From NCBI GenBank assembly GCA_937958735.1, contig CALGNG010000211.1, forward strand, positions 1 through 7,440: a stretch of DNA of 7,440 nucleotides, in the 5' to 3' direction. Of this stretch, positions 5,665 to 7,440 are shown piece after piece (positions within the stretch are counted from its first letter, which is position 1; each line of letters opens with the position of its first letter). The position numbers were made by a program, and so were the translations under genes. The notes under the pieces are model-generated. The model had not been told where the DNA came from and ran no database searches. It saw nothing but the letters and a program-made list of their open reading frames with translations. Source of the DNA: an uncultured Aquimarina sp. GTDB taxonomy: Bacteria > Bacteroidota > Bacteroidia > Flavobacteriales > Flavobacteriaceae.

Positions 5665-6699
5665 ATGGATTTAGATGCCTATACGAGTCCGCAGAACTCT
5701 GCGAAAGAAAAAAAGAAAAAACAAAGCAAAAGAGTATTATTACTTACTTATGAAGAGGTAAATGATGATTCGTTAATGAAAGTTAATGCTACACATCTCC
5801 AAGAATACATAAAAAGTGGTTACGAGGTACAAACTTTAATGATTGAAAATAAAGACTTGTCAATTGAAAAAAAACAAAATCACTCCAAAATAAGCCCAGA
5901 TTCTTTATTACTAATGGACAAATTAGCTTGGCTTAAAGAAAAAGAAGACTCCAAATTAATTTTTTATCATCATGGATTACCAGAAAACGAAAAAGAAAAT
6001 CTTAAAGGCAAAAACTCGGGAGCTATGCTTTCCCAACATGGACTTTCTGGAAATTTAAAAAATATGTCGGTTTTGTATCTACCTTGTTCTGGAAATGCAG
6101 GTCCCGAAGCAACTAATTTTGTTAATCGAATAGCTAAAGAAGGAGTAAATTTTCTGGTTGAAGCTATAGACAAAGTCCGGACTATAAAATTAAGGCCACC
6201 ATATAAACAGGATAAAGGCACTTTTATTAAAGATCAAGAAACAAAAATAGAAGATGCTAATAATTTAGAAAAAGCATGTTTAGCAGCTAATGGCAAACTA
6301 GACACATCACAAAAAGAAATAATAGACAATATAAGATTAAAAGCCACTATAAACCTTAAAAATATAGATTACATATATGGAGAAAAAGGGTCTTATTATT
6401 TTGCTGAAAAAAAACCAGAACTACCAAAAAAAAATAACACTATTTATCACCCTATTAATAAACCCGATATAAAAACGGGAAAATATAAATTTATTACCTA
6501 CTTCCTAGTTGGAACACCAAAAAAAACAATATTTGGAAAAACACCTACTATTACTAAAACTAAAGACCCCAAAAAAATAGAAAAATTTAGAAGCGATATT
6601 GCCTTACAAAATGCATCTAATCAAGCTAGACCTAGCTTAAAAAAACAGTTGTCAAATAATAAATTACCTCCTGCTCAAAAAACAAAGCTTAAGTTATAA
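5665..6699 (+). CDS. Caspase-like (clan CD) fold protein with a basic C-terminal half
   Basis: The product has 344 residues, strongly Lys-rich, with no signal peptide or membrane segment. After a charged lead (KEKKKKQSKR) comes a pattern of a caspase-like alpha/beta fold: strand RVLLLTYE (23-30); a second strand YEVQTLMI (53-60); strand KLIFYHHG (97-104); strand VLYLPCSGNAG (136-146). An HG step at one strand end and a Cys followed by small residues at the end of the next is the catalytic layout of caspases, metacaspases and the self-cutting domains of some toxins. The candidate dyad is His103 and Cys141. The rest (about residues 180-344) is basic, with repeated Lys/Pro stretches, and I do not recognise it. 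It could be a protease in a defence or toxin system, or a CHAT-like domain. It appears to be a single-gene transcript next to the cassette array. The fold call is moderate; the substrate is unknown. Confidence 0.6.
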   Translation: MDLDAYTSPQNSAKEKKKKQSKRVLLLTYEEVNDDSLMKVNATHLQEYIKSGYEVQTLMIENKDLSIEKKQNHSKISPDSLLLMDKLAWLKEKEDSKLIFYHHGLPENEKENLKGKNSGAMLSQHGLSGNLKNMSVLYLPCSGNAGPEATNFVNRIAKEGVNFLVEAIDKVRTIKLRPPYKQDKGTFIKDQETKIEDANNLEKACLAANGKLDTSQKEIIDNIRLKATINLKNIDYIYGEKGSYYFAEKKPELPKKNNTIYHPINKPDIKTGKYKFITYFLVGTPKKTIFGKTPTITKTKDPKKIEKFRSDIALQNASNQARPSLKKQLSNNKLPPAQKTKLKL

Positions 6700-6710
6700 T
6701 TTTAGGTTTT

Positions 6711-6732
6711 TACTCTAAATAGAGTATATTTT
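6711..6732 (+). terminator. Hairpin terminator after the caspase-like gene
   Basis: TACTCT (6711-6716) and AGAGTA (6721-6726) pair around AAAT, followed by TATTTT, starting 12 bp after the stop codon. The stem is short and AT-rich, so it may be weak. Confidence 0.5.
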
Positions 6733-7000
6733 CACACCCAAGACCATACTTAACGCTTTAATAATTAACAGGTAAATTACTGTACTAAAGAACTTAGTTA
6801 ATAAGAAAACAAAGACTATAACTTTATACCATCCCGTTTTATTTTTTTCCTTATTTACAATATTGGAAAAACTATTTAGTTAGAAATTCGAAGATTTATT
6901 TGAGAAGAATTTAATTTACACTCTCCAAACCAAATTTTTAAATTTTGCTAATTATTTTATTTTGGGAAACACATTAAATTTGGCTACTTTTCAAAAACGC
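6733..7000. other. AT-rich stretch without a gene
   Basis: About 270 bp of very AT-rich DNA. A 54-codon minus-strand open frame (6715-6879) would give a hydrophobic peptide but has no start codon at its front and is within what chance gives at this composition. I see no promoter, repeat or RNA structure that I would defend. Confidence 0.4.
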
Positions 7001-7049
7001 CCAAACCATTGTATAAACAACAACTTGGGTTGTTTATACAATGGTTTGG
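7001..7049. terminator. Hairpin with perfect 21-bp stem between convergent genes
   Basis: The arm 7001-7021 (CCAAACCATTG...AACAAC) and the arm 7029-7049 are exact reverse complements, with the 7-base loop AACTTGG. GCTAC (6983-6987) and GTAGC (7049-7053) can extend the pairing. It lies 12 bp past the stop of the minus-strand DUF2911 gene, where a terminator is expected. Reading minus, it is followed by GCGTTTTTG; reading plus, by a weaker ACAGTTTTATTT. A bidirectional terminator is the likeliest reading. So long a perfect stem could also be a small mobile or structured repeat. Confidence 0.6.
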
Positions 7050-7060
7050 TAGCTACAGTT

Positions 7061-7440
7061 TTATTTACCCCAATTTTTAATTGCTCGCTCAATCTTATTT
7101 TCCCATTCTGGATTTGAAAAACCTTTCCATAGATTTTTTTTAGCTTCCATTGCAGATGCTACGGCTGCTTTTTTATTTCCTAAAGACAAAAGTATTTCAC
7201 CTTTTAGATAATGCGTATAAAATGCAGTATTTCCAGTATCAATTGCTTTTTGAATATAAGTTAAAGCTTTATCAAAATTTTTATCTTCTAAAAACAAATA
7301 TTCACTAACTAAATAGTATTTATATCCAAGTGGTTTTTCGTCCAAACCTAAAGCAAAACTATAGTTAGCTTTAATTTCTTTTCTGTGGTTATTACTTATA
7401 GAAATAGGAATTTTGATTCTCGAATTTTCCCATTGCACAT
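7061..7440 (-). CDS. DUF2911 protein with C-terminal TPR-like repeats, 3' part
   Basis: The gene enters from the right edge; about the last 125 codons are seen. The visible start (VQWENSRIKIPISI) is the closing strand of a DUF2911 domain, a beta domain common in secreted Bacteroidota proteins. After it comes a helical tail with a TPR-like pattern: YYLVSEYLFLEDKNFDKALT, then YIQKAIDTGNTAFYTHYLKG, then EILLSLGNKKAAVASAMEAK. A GTG at 7436-7438 could be misread as a start, but it lies inside the conserved QWEN strand and the frame is open to the edge, so the real start is outside. In related proteins a signal peptide precedes the DUF2911 domain. Function is unknown. It converges with the caspase-like gene, with the long hairpin at 7001-7049 just past its stop. 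Confidence 0.78.
   Translation of the reverse strand, partial: VQWENSRIKIPISISNNHRKEIKANYSFALGLDEKPLGYKYYLVSEYLFLEDKNFDKALTYIQKAIDTGNTAFYTHYLKGEILLSLGNKKAAVASAMEAKKNLWKGFSNPEWENKIERAIKNWGK

Noticed and set aside
6715..6879. Minus-strand open frame of 54 codons for a hydrophobic peptide
   Set aside because: It has no start codon at its front and runs into the terminator of the caspase-like gene; its length is compatible with chance.

Overview
The window looks like a stretch of a Flavobacteriaceae-type (Bacteroidota) chromosome. The evidence is the low GC content, a PorV/PorQ-family outer-membrane protein typical of type IX secretion systems, Bacteroidota-style TAnnTTTG -7 boxes, little use of Shine-Dalgarno sites, and a DUF2911-plus-TPR protein.

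Layout. Positions 1-1198 hold two minus-strand housekeeping genes: the 5' part of a HerA/DUF853 (YjgR-like) ATPase, and pssA (phosphatidylserine synthase). Divergent from them is a PorV2-like beta-barrel gene (1290-2375, TTG start) that ends in an AT-rich hairpin terminator. After about 380 bp with no convincing gene comes the accessory core, 2782-5365. I read this as an integron-like array of two gene cassettes bounded by three attC-like folded sites. The main evidence is that the first bases of each cassette are the exact reverse complement of the bases just after its last stop codon (GTTAGCATTT/AAATGCTAAC for cassette 1, GTTGTGTG/CACACAAC for cassette 2). That is the hallmark of cassettes that pass through a circular form. 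The sites are about 187, 195 and 89 bp long and contain long imperfect inverted repeats.

Cassette 1 carries a toxin-like gene (2993-3661) broken by one in-frame TGA at 3428-3430. Its intact end overlaps the start of a lipoprotein gene (3658-4281) by ATGA, so the pair may be an effector and its immunity protein with the effector disabled. Cassette 2 carries two small tightly spaced genes: a helical protein resembling DUF1871 proteins, and a DUF4279 protein. No integrase is in view.

Downstream, 5665-6699 encodes a protein with a caspase-like (clan CD) His-Gly/Cys pattern followed by a basic C-terminal half. A hairpin with a perfect 21-bp stem (7001-7049) separates it from the 3' part of a convergent DUF2911/TPR gene that runs off the right edge. 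Family names come from reading the sequence and from memory; no searches were run.
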